Shown: positions 41,401 to 52,604 of the stretch, one piece after another
Layout of the letters: each line of letters starts with the position of its first letter
Numbering within the stretch: the first letter of the stretch is position 1
Assembly (NCBI GenBank): GCA_030581615.1
Contig: JAKTTT010000004.1
Span: forward strand, 372,001-436,000
From: Alloascoidea africana
Lineage: Eukaryota > Ascomycota > Alloascoideomycetes > Alloascoideales > Alloascoideaceae
Reading direction: 5' to 3'
Length of the DNA stretch: 64,000 nt
The notes under the pieces: model-generated
Database searches by the model: none
Told to the model about the DNA's origin: nothing
The model's input: only the letters and a program-made list of their open reading frames with translations
Made by a program: the position numbers and the translations under genes

Positions 41401-43212
41401 TCATTTACGTTCCAAAACCTGAACTTTACTACCTTGCTTATCATCGTCTATTCCACCAAGTCTCAAAACTGTTTTGTTGGATTCAGTTGCACCTGAAAGA
41501 CACTTTCCAATACCTGTTCCAAATTTGAGTCGACCCAAATCTGTAAACCCATTTAAACGTTCAATTGATAAATATTCTGAAAAGTCTTTGTTTTCGAAAT
41601 CAAACCAAGTAAGCTGAGGCTTTGGCTCTAACTCAGGTTTATACATTATGGGATCCGAATCAAGAGTTGCATTTGTTGGTAATGAGACATGAAACCTTCC
41701 ATAAACTGTGTGTGGGTTCTCTTTCAGCGCTGCAATAACCTCACTCTTGTCCTTGTTTCCATTCGTTTCGTCAACCATGAATTGAAGACAGGCTCGTCTT
41801 TCTGAAATAATTTTACAATAAACTCTGTTTGATCTCCATCTTGGATCCCGCTTTAGCTGTTCTGCAGCCATATCGTAGCAACGAAGTACCTCCTTGTACT
41901 GATGATTATCCACTTCCTCATACACCAGTCCAATATTATACCATGCCAACCAAGATTTTTTCAAAGATGATTTAAGGGCGAGGAAATAAAACCTTAGCGC
42001 CTCTTCGTAATTGCCTAGTCTGAAAAATGCAACTCCGGTGGAGGTTGCCAGCATTGCCAGGGTCAGGTCGAACTTTACTTCCTTATCTCCATTTTTTTGG
42101 CTTTGAAGAATGTGGAAACAATCTATTGACCTTAGATAAGCCTTTATGGACTCTTCATAATTCTTTTGTGCACATAAACATTTGCCATATAGGTACCAAG
42201 CGGTAAATGACTCTTGGTCCAATTCCAATGCTGTCTTGGCATAATCACCTGCTTTTTCATAGTCCTCTAAGCTAGTCCCCGGTATTTGGTGCACCCAAGT
42301 ACATAGAGAATAACCAATAAAGCTCCTGTTATCCTCTTCAATGGCCCTCTCGTACAAATGTTTTGCAATGTTGAAATTCTTCAAAATCTGATAAATGTCC
42401 CCTACTTTGACACATATATCGCTTTTTGTGTAACCAAATGGTAGATGTTTGACTTTCTGGCCTAACAATGCGCTGTATATTGGTATAGCTTGGGAACTAG
42501 ACATTTCATCTTCAAATATCTGAGCAATTCTGTAATGTACTTCGCTTTTCTGGAGCTGTATCAAACGGGATCTATCACTATCACGTTTACTATCATCTGT
42601 TTCCATCAGAGATAGCACCATAATGGCTCTTTTGAACGCATTAATTGCAGAATCGGGATCTTTCATCTGTAAGCACGTGAGACCAAAACCGTAAAAAATA
42701 GATGCTCTGAAATCCAACAAAAGTATGTCCTTTTCCAGTATAGGATCATCATTATTTAAAAACTTGGGGTCAAAGGGAGGCAGTTTTTCCAGTGCCAATT
42801 TGTAGGTTTCCCAAGATTCCCTGTATTCGCCCATCGTGTACAGTAAAGTTGCCATGAGGGCTCTCCCCCAAGCATCTTGGCCTTGCTCCAAATCAAGAGA
42901 TCTTTCATAGCACTGTAATGCTCGTGGGAAGTCATGAGAATATCTCCAGTATAAATGGCCCAGCAACTTGAGGGTCCGGGAGTTTGAAGAGTCATGGGCT
43001 AGAGAATTCTCGTATCCTCTGATCGAAAGATCCATTCTCCCCAAAAGCTGGCTCAGTGAGCCTATCTTCTCCCAAATCTGTATTTTCACAAGAACGTTTG
43101 CGTCGATCACAGGAAGCAGCTGAGGGCAGCTGTGGATATCCTCGCTGGTTTCAGGCCGGGGAAGGCTCGTCAATTCGGGTTTCGATGGAGGAAGATCTGA
43201 GCTGCGTCTCAT
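41401..43212 (-). CDS. TPR protein resembling corepressor Cyc8/Ssn6
   Basis: A 603-residue product made of about ten tetratricopeptide repeats (roughly residues 40-460) and a 140-residue tail. The repeat order and spacing recall Cyc8: first I-W-E-K-I-G-S-L-S-Q-L-L-G-R-M-D-L-S-I-R-G-Y-E. Later come L-L-G-H-L-Y-W-R-Y, R-A-L-Q-C-Y-E-R-S-L, W-Y-L-Y-G-K-C-L-C-A-Q-K-N-Y and W-Y-N-I-G-L-V-Y-E-E, the last with an asparagine and a QY-containing insert as in Cyc8's final repeats. Cyc8 partners Tup1 in transcriptional repression. Sequence identity is modest and Cyc8's long Gln-rich tails are absent, so this is more likely a diverged paralogue than the core corepressor. The ATG at 43212 is preferred over a GTG two codons upstream. 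Many TPR families exist, so the Cyc8 link is an inference. Confidence 0.72.
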   Translation of the reverse strand: MRRSSDLPPSKPELTSLPRPETSEDIHSCPQLLPVIDANVLVKIQIWEKIGSLSQLLGRMDLSIRGYENSLAHDSSNSRTLKLLGHLYWRYSHDFPRALQCYERSLDLEQGQDAWGRALMATLLYTMGEYRESWETYKLALEKLPPFDPKFLNNDDPILEKDILLLDFRASIFYGFGLTCLQMKDPDSAINAFKRAIMVLSLMETDDSKRDSDRSRLIQLQKSEVHYRIAQIFEDEMSSSQAIPIYSALLGQKVKHLPFGYTKSDICVKVGDIYQILKNFNIAKHLYERAIEEDNRSFIGYSLCTWVHQIPGTSLEDYEKAGDYAKTALELDQESFTAWYLYGKCLCAQKNYEESIKAYLRSIDCFHILQSQKNGDKEVKFDLTLAMLATSTGVAFFRLGNYEEALRFYFLALKSSLKKSWLAWYNIGLVYEEVDNHQYKEVLRCYDMAAEQLKRDPRWRSNRVYCKIISERRACLQFMVDETNGNKDKSEVIAALKENPHTVYGRFHVSLPTNATLDSDPIMYKPELEPKPQLTWFDFENKDFSEYLSIERLNGFTDLGRLKFGTGIGKCLSGATESNKTVLRLGGIDDDKQGSKVQVLERK

Positions 43213-43591
43213 GCGCACGGGACGGAAGGGAAAACTCTCGCGAGGAATTGATGGCTGCTGTTCGGAGTTTCCTGTGTGCTCTTCAGATACGTCGAGAAGG
43301 GGCTAGGACGTACATATATCTAGGCGAGACATCTACTTCCATGAATCGAGTGGACACAAAGCACAAAACAGGGGGAGGAAGAAGAAGAAGTGAGATGGTG
43401 GGAGGCTTTTGGTGTTCATGTGACAAAATGCACAAAGCGCTGAGGCCGGCGCCAGTTTGTGCGCTTCGGGTTTTTTCTTTTGGTCTACGCTACGCTTGGA
43501 ATTGGAACTGGAATTGGGACTGGGTCCGGGACAGAACATGGCGTGTTGGCTATAAATCTAAAGACTGCGATCCTGGCGGCGGCTCGCGGGC
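43213..43591. other. TPR-gene promoter / HSE1 3' flank
   Basis: 379 bp between two tandem minus-strand genes. Contains a degenerate six-base array of GGAATT/GGAACT/GGGACT units near 43497-43532, like the dipeptide-coding arrays elsewhere but outside coding sequence. Confidence 0.45.
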
Positions 43592-45168
43592 TCAGTTTCC
43601 GTATGGAGGCATCGCAGACCCGCCGAAGGGCTGGGCCGGGGCATACGGCTGGGCAGGATAGCCCCCAGCGGGATACTGAGAGGGCCCGTAGGCGTATCCA
43701 GCTGGAGCCTGAGCCTGAGCCTGAGCCTGAGCTTGAACCTGAGCCTGAGCCTGAGGCTGCTGGCCGTAGAAGCTGTTCGACGGCGGTGCTTGGATCGGAG
43801 GATACTGAAGCCGGGAGCTCTCCTTGTACTTGGCCACGGAGGCGTCCATCAGATCGTTGTAGACACGTTCCGAGTCGGTCAGCTTCTCGTTCAGCACAAT
43901 CATCTCGTCTTTTTTCTGCGCGTACTTCTCGATCAGAGATCCCAGCTTAGGCCGGAGAGGTGTGATTTTGCTGTACAGAGCTTGGATTTCCTCGTAGTCC
44001 GCCCGCTGCCCAGGCCCTGCTCCTTGAGAGTTGGTGGCACTCAGTAGAGCCAAAAGCTTCTCGATATCCTTGTACTGTTCCAAAACAGCCTCTTCTTCCT
44101 CATTCTCTCGTTGGATGTCCTCGGGAGAAGCGTCTGTTAAAGGAGTAACGTAATTCAGCGGAAATATCCCAACTTTCCCTCTGAGAGACCCTCTCCACCA
44201 ATCCCGGTACACGCTCTCCAGCACTGTAATGACGTCTCCCTTTCGAAACGACAGCTCTTCTGGATCATTTGATACGAGATCAAACAGCGCCCGAACTCTG
44301 CTCACTGTTGCTGCAGTGACTCTACTATTGTCAGCTCCCGAATCAGCAGTAGCACCACCAGCGGTAGCATTAGCGGGAGCTCCTTCAACAGGAGCAGATT
44401 GAGATGTGCTTGCTACCTGGCTCTCTTTTGATTTCTGTTGTGAATTTTCGTACTCTGCCAATGACAATTTGAGTGCAGCATCCAGTTCCTCATCTTCTTT
44501 TTGCTTATCGGTAACGGTCATTTTCTTCTTCTGTGGCTTTTCGGGTTTAAACATCAGAGGATGAAGTCTTTGGACTTGAAGATATGCATCGTTCATGGCT
44601 CTTAAAGAAGGGTCCCTTTTGAAAGATTTTCGTAGTTGGTCCATAACTTCGACAATTCGTGCCTTAACTGTACGATGGACGTTTTTATCCTCCACCAGCT
44701 TCAACAAAATGGCTGTGAAATGCTTAGAGGCGATTTCTTGTTGCATTCGGGAACCGCAGTTTTCAGCTAGTGATGTAACCAACTAAACCAATTAGAATCC
44801 TGGGTGGAAAGCAGCACTTGCCAAAATATCAAACTTACGGATAACGTTCGCAGTAGAACATTTGCATCGCGCTGTTCTATCCTCTGCTCAATGGCAGATA
44901 TGGCGGTTTTGGACCTAACATGCTTGGTGAGTAAGTGGTGGCAAAGCCCTAAAATATCCAACCCATCTATCTCATGAACTCCTAAACATACCCTTCCTCT
45001 GGATCGGCTGTAACAGCATCGCAGGCCTCGAGAATGTATTCCCAGTTGTCTGACGTGAGATTGGCGTCAGTAGCCTTTGCTACAGTCAAACTATTGTTAA
45101 TAAAGAAGACTCAAAGGGAAAAGTTGAATCATGTCCCGCCACATACTGATTATGCGTTCAATACTCAT
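43592..45168 (-). CDS. HSE1: ESCRT-0 subunit Hse1 (at least 4 exons, first exon tentative)
   Basis: Hse1 pairs with Vps27 to sort ubiquitinated cargo at endosomes. Supported exons: 43592-44782, 44839-44914, and one ending at 44992 that begins near 45090-45109. Introns: 44783-44838 (GTAAGT, TTCTAAT, TTTAG) and 44915-44991 (GTATGT, TTAG). The N-terminal VHS domain spans the splices ([29 protein letters not shown], then [10 protein letters not shown]). A UIM ([14 protein letters not shown]) follows, then an SH3 ([17 protein letters not shown]) and a helical region. The tail has a (QA)n run from a six-base repeat (43704-43752) and is P/Y/G-rich. The start is probably the ATG at 45168 followed by GTATGT, but no acceptor gives a convincing frame, so the first intron is unresolved. 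Confidence 0.9.
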
Positions 45169-46029
45169 CTGAATAGGCCAAAACTACAAGTCTAAAATGT
45201 TTTCAAGGTTATGCGTAGAATGGTGAGGCAAAACTGGTCAAAAATCGAACGTGAATAGTGATAGAGATGGTGATGATGATGGTGATGGACTAAGGTGGAC
45301 AGGGTGGAGTGCAGTTTGTGCCTGTGGCGGTTTTCTGAACCCAAAGCTAAAGCTCATCTCCCACATTTGTTTCTGCTCGAGATTCTTCTCTAACACAAGT
45401 GGTGCTGGGCTTTTACTCTAGTTATCATATCTCCCCGGGACTGTTGGGTAAAATACTCTGCACTCACGAGACCGATACATGGCTTGTGGAACAAATCTCA
45501 GGCGTCCCCACGCTATAGAACACAATGCCGATAAATACAGACATGTTCTGTACTGGTCTATGACATGATCATTCTATTAGCTTGAAAAGCCCTGAGTTCT
45601 GGAATCTGCAAGTACCGCTTCTACCGATATATCCCCTTACCAAGACTTGGTCATCATCTTCACCTAGTAACCCCAGATAAGGGGAAAACCTTCCATTGAT
45701 GATGGTTGAAGACTACCAGATCATGTCAACCATCCCTTGGCAGAGACGTGTTAAGTCCGACAATTGGAAGCAATTGTTTTCAGAGTCTCGGCATGTGTGG
45801 CTCTTGTAGTTCTGCCGAGTAAAACATGCCCAGAATATAGCTTACGTGACCGAGTCCTGTAGAAGACTTAAATACCATTACTTTTCTATCATAGTTCTTT
45901 CCTCCTCCTCATCTTTTCGCCCCTCCTCATCTTCTTTTTTAATACAATATAATATAAGTTTAAGCATATAGTTTTGAGGAATTTCTCAAGACTTTCACTT
46001 TGCTATTCACTCCTTTTCACCTCACAGAA
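45169..46029. promoter_or_regulatory. HSE1/ceramide synthase divergent intergenic region
   Basis: About 0.86 kb between divergent genes. A GATGGT-type short repeat lies near 45265-45290 and pyrimidine-rich leaders near 45900-45960. No ORF or RNA gene is seen. Confidence 0.45.
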
Positions 46030-47274
46030 ATGACTGCTCCAGCATGCTCAGGAAGCGAAATATCAATGGGTGCTTTAGACATTGCGGATAGAATAGCGCC
46101 TTCTCTTTCAGTTGTAATTGTTGGGCCGAAAAGTGGGAAAGGGAAAAACGATCCTCGTATTCAATCAATAATTTCACAGTCTCAAGCATCACTAGATATC
46201 AAAAGGTTACAGTCATTATTTCTCGAATTTTGGAAAAACTATAACTATGTCTGGTTTAAAGCTCTAATAGTTTTGGTCGTGTCACTGACGACATTTTTTT
46301 TATCTGGTGATCAATCCGAGAACAATACACTTCACAAGTTCATCTACATTTCGTATAGGAAATATGATGAAAAAACTGGAACTGTTGTGTATGGCAAGGG
46401 AAGCTACGATTTTTGTTTCGTTGCATTTTACACCATCGTCTTCATGTTTTGGAGAGATTTTTTAATGTTACATGTTCTGCGACCTTTAGGAGTATATTTG
46501 GGGTTGAAGAAAGAAGCCAAAATTAGAAGGTTTATGGAACAAACCTATTCTATAATCTATTACGGTTTATCGTCACCTTATGGAATTGTAAGCTACGCTT
46601 TTTTATTATTGCTTCCATTTGGTTGGCAAAAAATACTAATATGAAATAACAAGTTCATTTTATACCGATCATCAATGTGGTATTTCAAAACCATCCCATG
46701 CTATGAGCAATACCCTCACAAGTTCCACGAGTTTCATTTCAAAGTGTTTTATTTGTTACAAGCTGCTTTTTGGACCCATCAGTCGATGATCTTGCTATTA
46801 CAGCTCGAGAAGCCTCGAAAGGACTACAAACAAATGTTGTGCCATCATTTCATTACCATGTCACTTATATTTTTATCGTATAGGTTTCATTTTACATGGG
46901 TAGGAATTCAAGTTTTCATCACTATGGACGTGGGCGATTTTTTTTTATCATCTTCAAAGACGTTGAACTATCTGGATAGTCGTTTTACAAACCAAATGTT
47001 TGCTTTGTTTATTGGGGTATGGGTATATACCCGACACTATCTTAATGCACGGATTTTATGGTCGATTTTGACAGAATTCAAAGAGTATGGGCCCTATACT
47101 TTGAATTTTGCAACTGGGGAATACAAATGTTTAATTTCACAAGTCATCACGTTTTCTCTATTGTTTGGTCTTCAACTGATCAACCTGTATTGGTTTGGGT
47201 TGATTGTGAGGATAGCTATTCGTATCGCGCTCAGTGGAGAAAGGACAGACGATAGAAGCGATGATGAGGACTAA
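46030..47274 (+). CDS. LAG1: Ceramide synthase, Lag1/Lac1 type (2 exons)
   Basis: An acyl-CoA-dependent ceramide synthase of the ER membrane. Exons 46030-46587 and 46654-47274. The 66-nt intron (GTAAGC, TACTAAT, AACAAG) is phase 0 and links S-S-P-Y-G-I to F-I-L-Y-R-S-S-M-W-Y-F-K-T, the conserved family loop. The product is 392 residues. It has several transmembrane segments and a TLC domain with the Lag motif (Q-M-L-C-H-H-F-I-T, paired histidines) and T-M-D-V-G-D-F-F-L-S-S-S-K-T-L-N-Y-L, the catalytic aspartates. The acidic C-terminus D-D-R-S-D-D-E-D resembles the CK2-phosphorylated tail of yeast Lag1/Lac1. Without splicing the frame would break in the middle of the TLC domain. Which paralogue it is cannot be told from one copy. 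Confidence 0.94.
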
Positions 47275-47475
47275 ACCAAATTAGAGAAAAATCAATGGCT
47301 CTTCACTAATGATCTTTACGCTTTGCCTTTTAAGCCATTTACTTTTCAATCATAATCATTAAGCATACTAATATATATAGATTTCCACTTTCCCGATCTG
47401 GGGGTTGTGAACAGAAGAAATGTTGTGTAGTTCTGAAAACCTTCTTCCTTCTCTCTTCACAACTTCAATCATGAC

Positions 47476-48135
47476 ATGTACCTGACAAAGTTCCCACTGT
47501 TCGCCAATGAAGTAGTCAGACGTGGCCATCCCGGCACGATAATTGTATTCGACGATGTCGATGCCGATGAAGATGATGTACTGGCCTCCGACGGCATATC
47601 GGCACGCCAGCAGGCTCTAGTGTCAACGATAGGCTTTGCATCGAATCTCGAGCGGATAGATCTAGTTTTCATCCCTAGCATTTCCGAATTTCTCGGATAT
47701 CTGACGCGACTGAAATTTCGAATGGAAGATACGGACGATGAAGAGCCTCACGTCGTTGCCATTTGGGGTCTCTTTGACAAGTTTGCCTCTTTCTCAAATA
47801 AGTTACAACACCTTGATGCAATGCCTCTTGCCTTAGAGAACAACACCAGCGGTTCTCCACAAGTGAAAGAACTGGTGCTCAATCCAAATGAATTCAATTG
47901 TTCCGCAATCTCTACAATTTTCATGTTTGCGTTAGGCCTGCCACAAAGCAAATTGTCGCTTTTGATGGCAGAACCTGAAACGGTAGACTTGGAAGCGCAA
48001 ATCCCATTGAAAGATGTTGGCGTGCACCTAAAGCTGCTCACTGGCTTTGGCGATGACAAGGCAATTCAAGACAGAACCGATTGGATTCGATTGCGGGACG
48101 TTTTAGATAGATGGGTTAGAATTGAAAAATTATGA
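47476..48135 (+). CDS. Unknown protein, possible RecA-fold
   Basis: A 219-residue product. The alternating hydrophobic segments (G-T-I-I-V-F-D-D-V, R-I-D-L-V-F-I-P-S-I-S-E-F, H-V-V-A-I-W-G-L-F-D) have the strand rhythm of a RecA-like or other Rossmannoid core. No Walker A motif is present. The ending with L-R-D-V-L-D-R-W-V resembles the C-termini of some small Rad51-paralogue or Shu-type proteins, but this is weak. A short upstream ATG (47471) opens a four-codon frame that overlaps the start, and could damp translation. It lies about 200 bp downstream of the ceramide synthase on the same strand. The gene appears real; function is not assigned. Confidence 0.65.
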   Translation: MYLTKFPLFANEVVRRGHPGTIIVFDDVDADEDDVLASDGISARQQALVSTIGFASNLERIDLVFIPSISEFLGYLTRLKFRMEDTDDEEPHVVAIWGLFDKFASFSNKLQHLDAMPLALENNTSGSPQVKELVLNPNEFNCSAISTIFMFALGLPQSKLSLLMAEPETVDLEAQIPLKDVGVHLKLLTGFGDDKAIQDRTDWIRLRDVLDRWVRIEKL

Positions 48136-49208
48136 GCCTACAATATACTGACGATCTTTTTCTCTCTCTCCCCAATAGAAACCCGCTGCTCTATCTCTAC
48201 ATATCATACGAATTTCGAGAAGTGTCATTCCACATTCATAGAACAAAATGTGTATCATTTTGACGTTTCCCACACTTGCATATGAATTTCAGCTCTTATT
48301 CAATTCTAGAGATTGCCGCAAGTCTACAGAAGCTTTTATATTGTTCCGCCATGTGTAGCTGCTGATCTTTTGCAAAGCGTAAGAGAGAGTACTATCCTCG
48401 TAATGATTTTGGGGAAAACTTGGACCTCACGCGTACTCCCACATTTCCAACTTTGCTCACTCTTGCTAAGAGGCCATGAACATGGATCTATCGGCCAAAA
48501 CATGATATTTGTGTGTTGGGTCTAACAAACGTCCCAAAGTGTTCAAAGTCGGAGGCAGATCGTACGAAGCAAAGCTGACATTTGTTTATCCGTCTGCGCT
48601 ATTCAAGTCCTCCTTATTCTAACAAAGAGAAAATACACCGCGAGACTTGCAGAGATGCCGGGATAAGATATTGTGTCTGGTACAAAGACGACTTGTCCAC
48701 AAAAGCACCTGTGCTGCCGAATCACAAGCTTGCCACATACCGACCGACCAGGAAGGCCTTGACACTCGCTCGCGGCAGACAGCCAGCAGCGGTTCCAGTT
48801 CGCAGGGCCATGTGCCCGCCGGACCTTGGTTTGTGGAGAGCCCCCAGCAAAATTCAGGAGGAAGTCGCTTTTGGCGGTCAGCCTTGGACTTCAGGCACCC
48901 AGAACGGAGATTGGTTGTCCTCGACGACAGGTCAACCTCTCCTTTTTTTCCACCTCCTCGTTTCTACCTTTCTTTTTCTATTGTCTGTCGCCTACTTTCT
49001 CTCTCTTTCTCTCTCTCTCCTTTCCCTCCTGACGACGTTCACAATCCCCTACCATTGCTAGCTTTTTGTGTTTTTCTGATCGTCACTCTTCTTCCCATAG
49101 TGTGAACATCACACTCTGTATATTCCTTGCACGTACATGCCAGATTGCAGACCTTTGAAGGTCATTCTCAATTCTATCTGAACACCAAGTTATCACCTTA
49201 ATTATTGC
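48136..49208. promoter_or_regulatory. STE20 upstream region with GC-rich block
   Basis: The first 450 bp are AT-rich 3' flank. A GC-rich block spans about 48690-48930, followed by a long pyrimidine-rich (CTTTCTCTCTCTC) tract at about 48940-49030 before the STE20 start. Three overlapping frames here are judged accidental. Probably promoter plus leader. Confidence 0.45.
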
Positions 49209-52200
49209 ATGATTGAAATGGATCACCATTCCGATATCCAGATTACCGTCCCACACTCGCACTCCCATCCACATTCTCAATTTCCCGGGACCCAGCCATC
49301 GAAATCTCAAGAATCCTGTTCAATTCAAATCCTATCTCAATCCGATTCTACATTCTCTGCCATCACCGATGACGACGACCCCTTTGCACCATCGCGTTCA
49401 ACCACGGCAGAAAGCTCCCCTCAGAACACTCGATATATACCATCCAACTTTTCTCCAAACACCGATTTTACTCAGCATAGTTGTAAGTGATCTGCATCAT
49501 AAGAATGTGGGCCAAAAGAAAAGAGAAAAGTGGACTAACAAAATGTAGCTAAAGATCCGAAACAATCGACCACAATCAACAAGAATCATGATGAACTAAA
49601 TCAGAATAGCCCACATTCTTCCGACTCCTCTACCAAGGGCGAGAACGAACACAAGTTTACAGTCAACAACTCAAACTTATCCTCGAAACCTTCTTTATTC
49701 TCTCTTGACAACCAGTCTAGCTTATATAGCAAAGATCCTGAACGCACCAGAAACAGTGACAATCCATGTTCTCTATACTCTATTTATGCAAAGGCCGACA
49801 CCAAGCCGGTCAGTGAGGCTCCTCCTGTCCCTACTCTGGATCTCCAAACGCCTAGTGCTGTTGTTAACTCGAGGGTGGTAACAAATGATAATTTTCTGAA
49901 CCAGCGTCTTTTACTCAACGAAATCTCACCCTCCTTAAAAATATCCAGCAACTCGCCTTCAAATCTTAATGAGCAACGCATACCCAATAACGTGGAACTT
50001 TCAAGCGCATCTAATATTACTTATGGCACTACTGAACATGAAATATCATCAAGGCAAGACGGGCGCAATTCTCTGGAGACAGACACGACGGCTGAGGAAG
50101 GGCAACAATTGAATTACACGGTTAGCAGGTCTTCTCTAGTCCTTTCCAGCAAAAGAAACAGCTCCACTTCAAAGAACGACCCGATGTTGAGCAATGTTCC
50201 GCGGGTTACCGATATAGGAGGATCAGATCGCAATTCTCCATCTAATGATATTTCAAAGCAGAGCAACGATGATGAACAATTTTCTGGTTCTATCCAAAGT
50301 CCTCATGCTGGTACTGCTACTGTAACTGCGAAAAAATCTACAGTCTCCTTAATTAGCCCTCAGACAATAGCGGTCGCAGCAAATGAGAAACAAAAACTTT
50401 CAGGGGATGAGAAAAAGAAGCACAGACGGACTCTTCTACGTACCAAGAGTTCATCATTTGGATACCTCCAACCGAAAACACTCAAAGCCAAGAATTCACT
50501 TCAGGAGTTGTCCACAACTCCATTATCTGTGCAAGAAGACCACGATCTTGATAAGGAGAAACGTCATCACTTGCGACGACTCAAAGGAAGAAGCTTAGGC
50601 TCAAAGCGTATAAGTGGCACTATGAAGGGCGCTTTCAGCAGTGTTCTCAGCAGTGTACGTGAAATGAGGAATAGTACAATTATCACCAACACTTCTGCCA
50701 TGACCGGCCACGGACAAACTGGACCGCAGACTTCTCCAGGACGAACAAAGTCATTTTTCCGAAATATCAATTCGAACGGCTCTCATATTTCGGGGTCCAA
50801 CCATAAAACACCACCTCCTTTATCTAGAAGGGAATCAAATCAACCTTCGAGTGTCAAGATTTCAGGACCATTTAATGCAATGCATCTTGCACATGTTGGA
50901 GTAGATGATAGTACAGGAGAGTACACCGGTCTTCCTGAAGAATGGGAGAGATTGTTATCCGTTAGTGGAATCTCCAAAGTTGAACAGCAGCAACATCCAC
51001 AAGCTGTAATTGATATTGTTAATTTTTATCAGGATCAGGCGAATCGGAATCCAGAGGATCATCTCTGGAAGAAATTTAACAAAAGTGCAAGTTCAGTGCA
51101 AAATACAACACATTCGAGAAGTAGTGGTTCAGACAGCGAGTCACAAAAGACGCAATCTTCCAAGACCCATAACAAATTGACAGCCCGTATTTCTGCACCA
51201 CGAGAGTCTTTTCAAGCACCTCCAAGAAATTTACAAGGTGAAGGTGGTGAGGCAGACAAGCAATTTATCCCTTCACGACCTCCTCCAAGACCTCCCATGG
51301 GAGTTGAATCAAGAGGACCAGCTACTAGAAAGCCAGCTTCTCACAAATATTCTCAACAGAAACCTCATCGACAACCACCGCCAATTCCTGCTCCTCATCC
51401 TAGACTCCAACCCAATTCCGACCATGGTAACCAGTATTCTGTAATTAGAGAGGCACCCAAACCGCCAAAGCTTTCCACTTTAAGCGAAAAGCAGCAGAGC
51501 CCTGTTGCGATTAATACACCTGATGAGAAACAAACACAGACAAATGGGGTTGATGAAAGTCGAAAAGCAGCAGGATCTTCTGATTCTAACAAACCGGAGT
51601 CATCATCACCACCACCTCCAGTACCACCAAAAAACGTTACATTACGAGATCCCAAAGCAGCCGCGGCGGCATCTGCCAGGAAACGAGAACAACGACGACG
51701 AAACGATGCGAAAGTTTATGCCAAATTGGCTACTATCTGTACACCTGGGGATCCAAGCAACATATATGGTCATTTAACCAAAGTGGGACAAGGAGCATCC
51801 GGTGGAGTATTTACGGCATATAGGGGCAAGAGTCGGAAACCCGTTGCAATTAAACAGATGATTCTTGAGAAGCAAGCCAAGAAGGAGCTTATCATCAATG
51901 AGATTTTGGTTATGAAGGAGCACCAACATCCCAACATTGTGAATTTTATCGATAGTTATCTTTACAAAGGTGAGCTTTGGGTGGTGATGGAATACATGGA
52001 AGGCGGGTCCTTGACCAATGTTGTCACACATAGCATTATGACGGAAAAACAGATTGGGGCTGTTTGTAGAGAGACTCTTCGTGGGTTGAAATTTCTTCAT
52101 AAGCAAGGGGTTATTCATCGGGATATCAAATCGGACAACATTTTACTTTCAATGCAAGGAGATATAAAGCTGACAGATTTTGGGTTTTGTGCACAGATTA

Positions 52201-52604
52201 ATGAGCAAAGTATCAAGAGAACCACAATGGTAGGTACCCCTTATTGGATGGCACCGGAGGTTGTTTCTCGGAAAGCTTATGGGCCCAAAATTGATATTTG
52301 GAGTTTGGGAATAATGTCAATTGAAATGATTGAAGGGGAACCTCCTTATCTTAACGAAACACCATTACGGGCATTATATCTGATTGCTACGAACGGGACT
52401 CCTGAATTGAAAGAGCCAGAAGCTTTAAGCGAGGAGTTTAGCCGGTTTTTATCCCTCATGTTGACTGTGAATCCTGAAGAGCGTGCAGATGCAACCCAAT
52501 TATTGGATGACATTTTCATCCTACATGCGGACCCAGTAAGCTCTTTGGCTCCTCTTGTTAAAGCAGTAAGAGCTCAACAATTGGAATCAATCACATCATC
52601 ATAG
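49209..52604 (+). CDS. STE20: p21-activated kinase (2 exons)
   Basis: Ste20 relays Cdc42 signals to the mating, filamentation and osmostress MAPK cascades. Exons 49209-49482 and 49549-52604. The 66-nt intron (GTAAGT, GACTAAC, TGTAG) joins in frame. The product is 1109 residues. It has a disordered, His/Ser-rich start and a basic-rich patch before the CRIB (K-K-K-H-R-R..., R-R-L-K-G-R). The CRIB ([14 protein letters not shown], about 527-580) is followed by a proline-rich region ([13 protein letters not shown]) and a kinase domain about 831-1083. Kinase motifs: [34 protein letters not shown]. The C-terminal S-S-L-A-P-L-V-K matches the Gbeta-binding region of Ste20. No PH domain, which excludes Cla4. 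Confidence 0.95.

Noticed and set aside
46588-46653. Broken (pseudogenised) ceramide synthase in two frames
   Set aside because: The gap is a normal 66-nt intron with GTAAGC, TACTAAT and AAG; splicing restores the conserved loop.
48582-49105. 150-codon frames upstream of STE20
   Set aside because: They cover a GC-rich block and a CT-rich leader, and give low-complexity Ser/Leu/Phe tails with no family resemblance.
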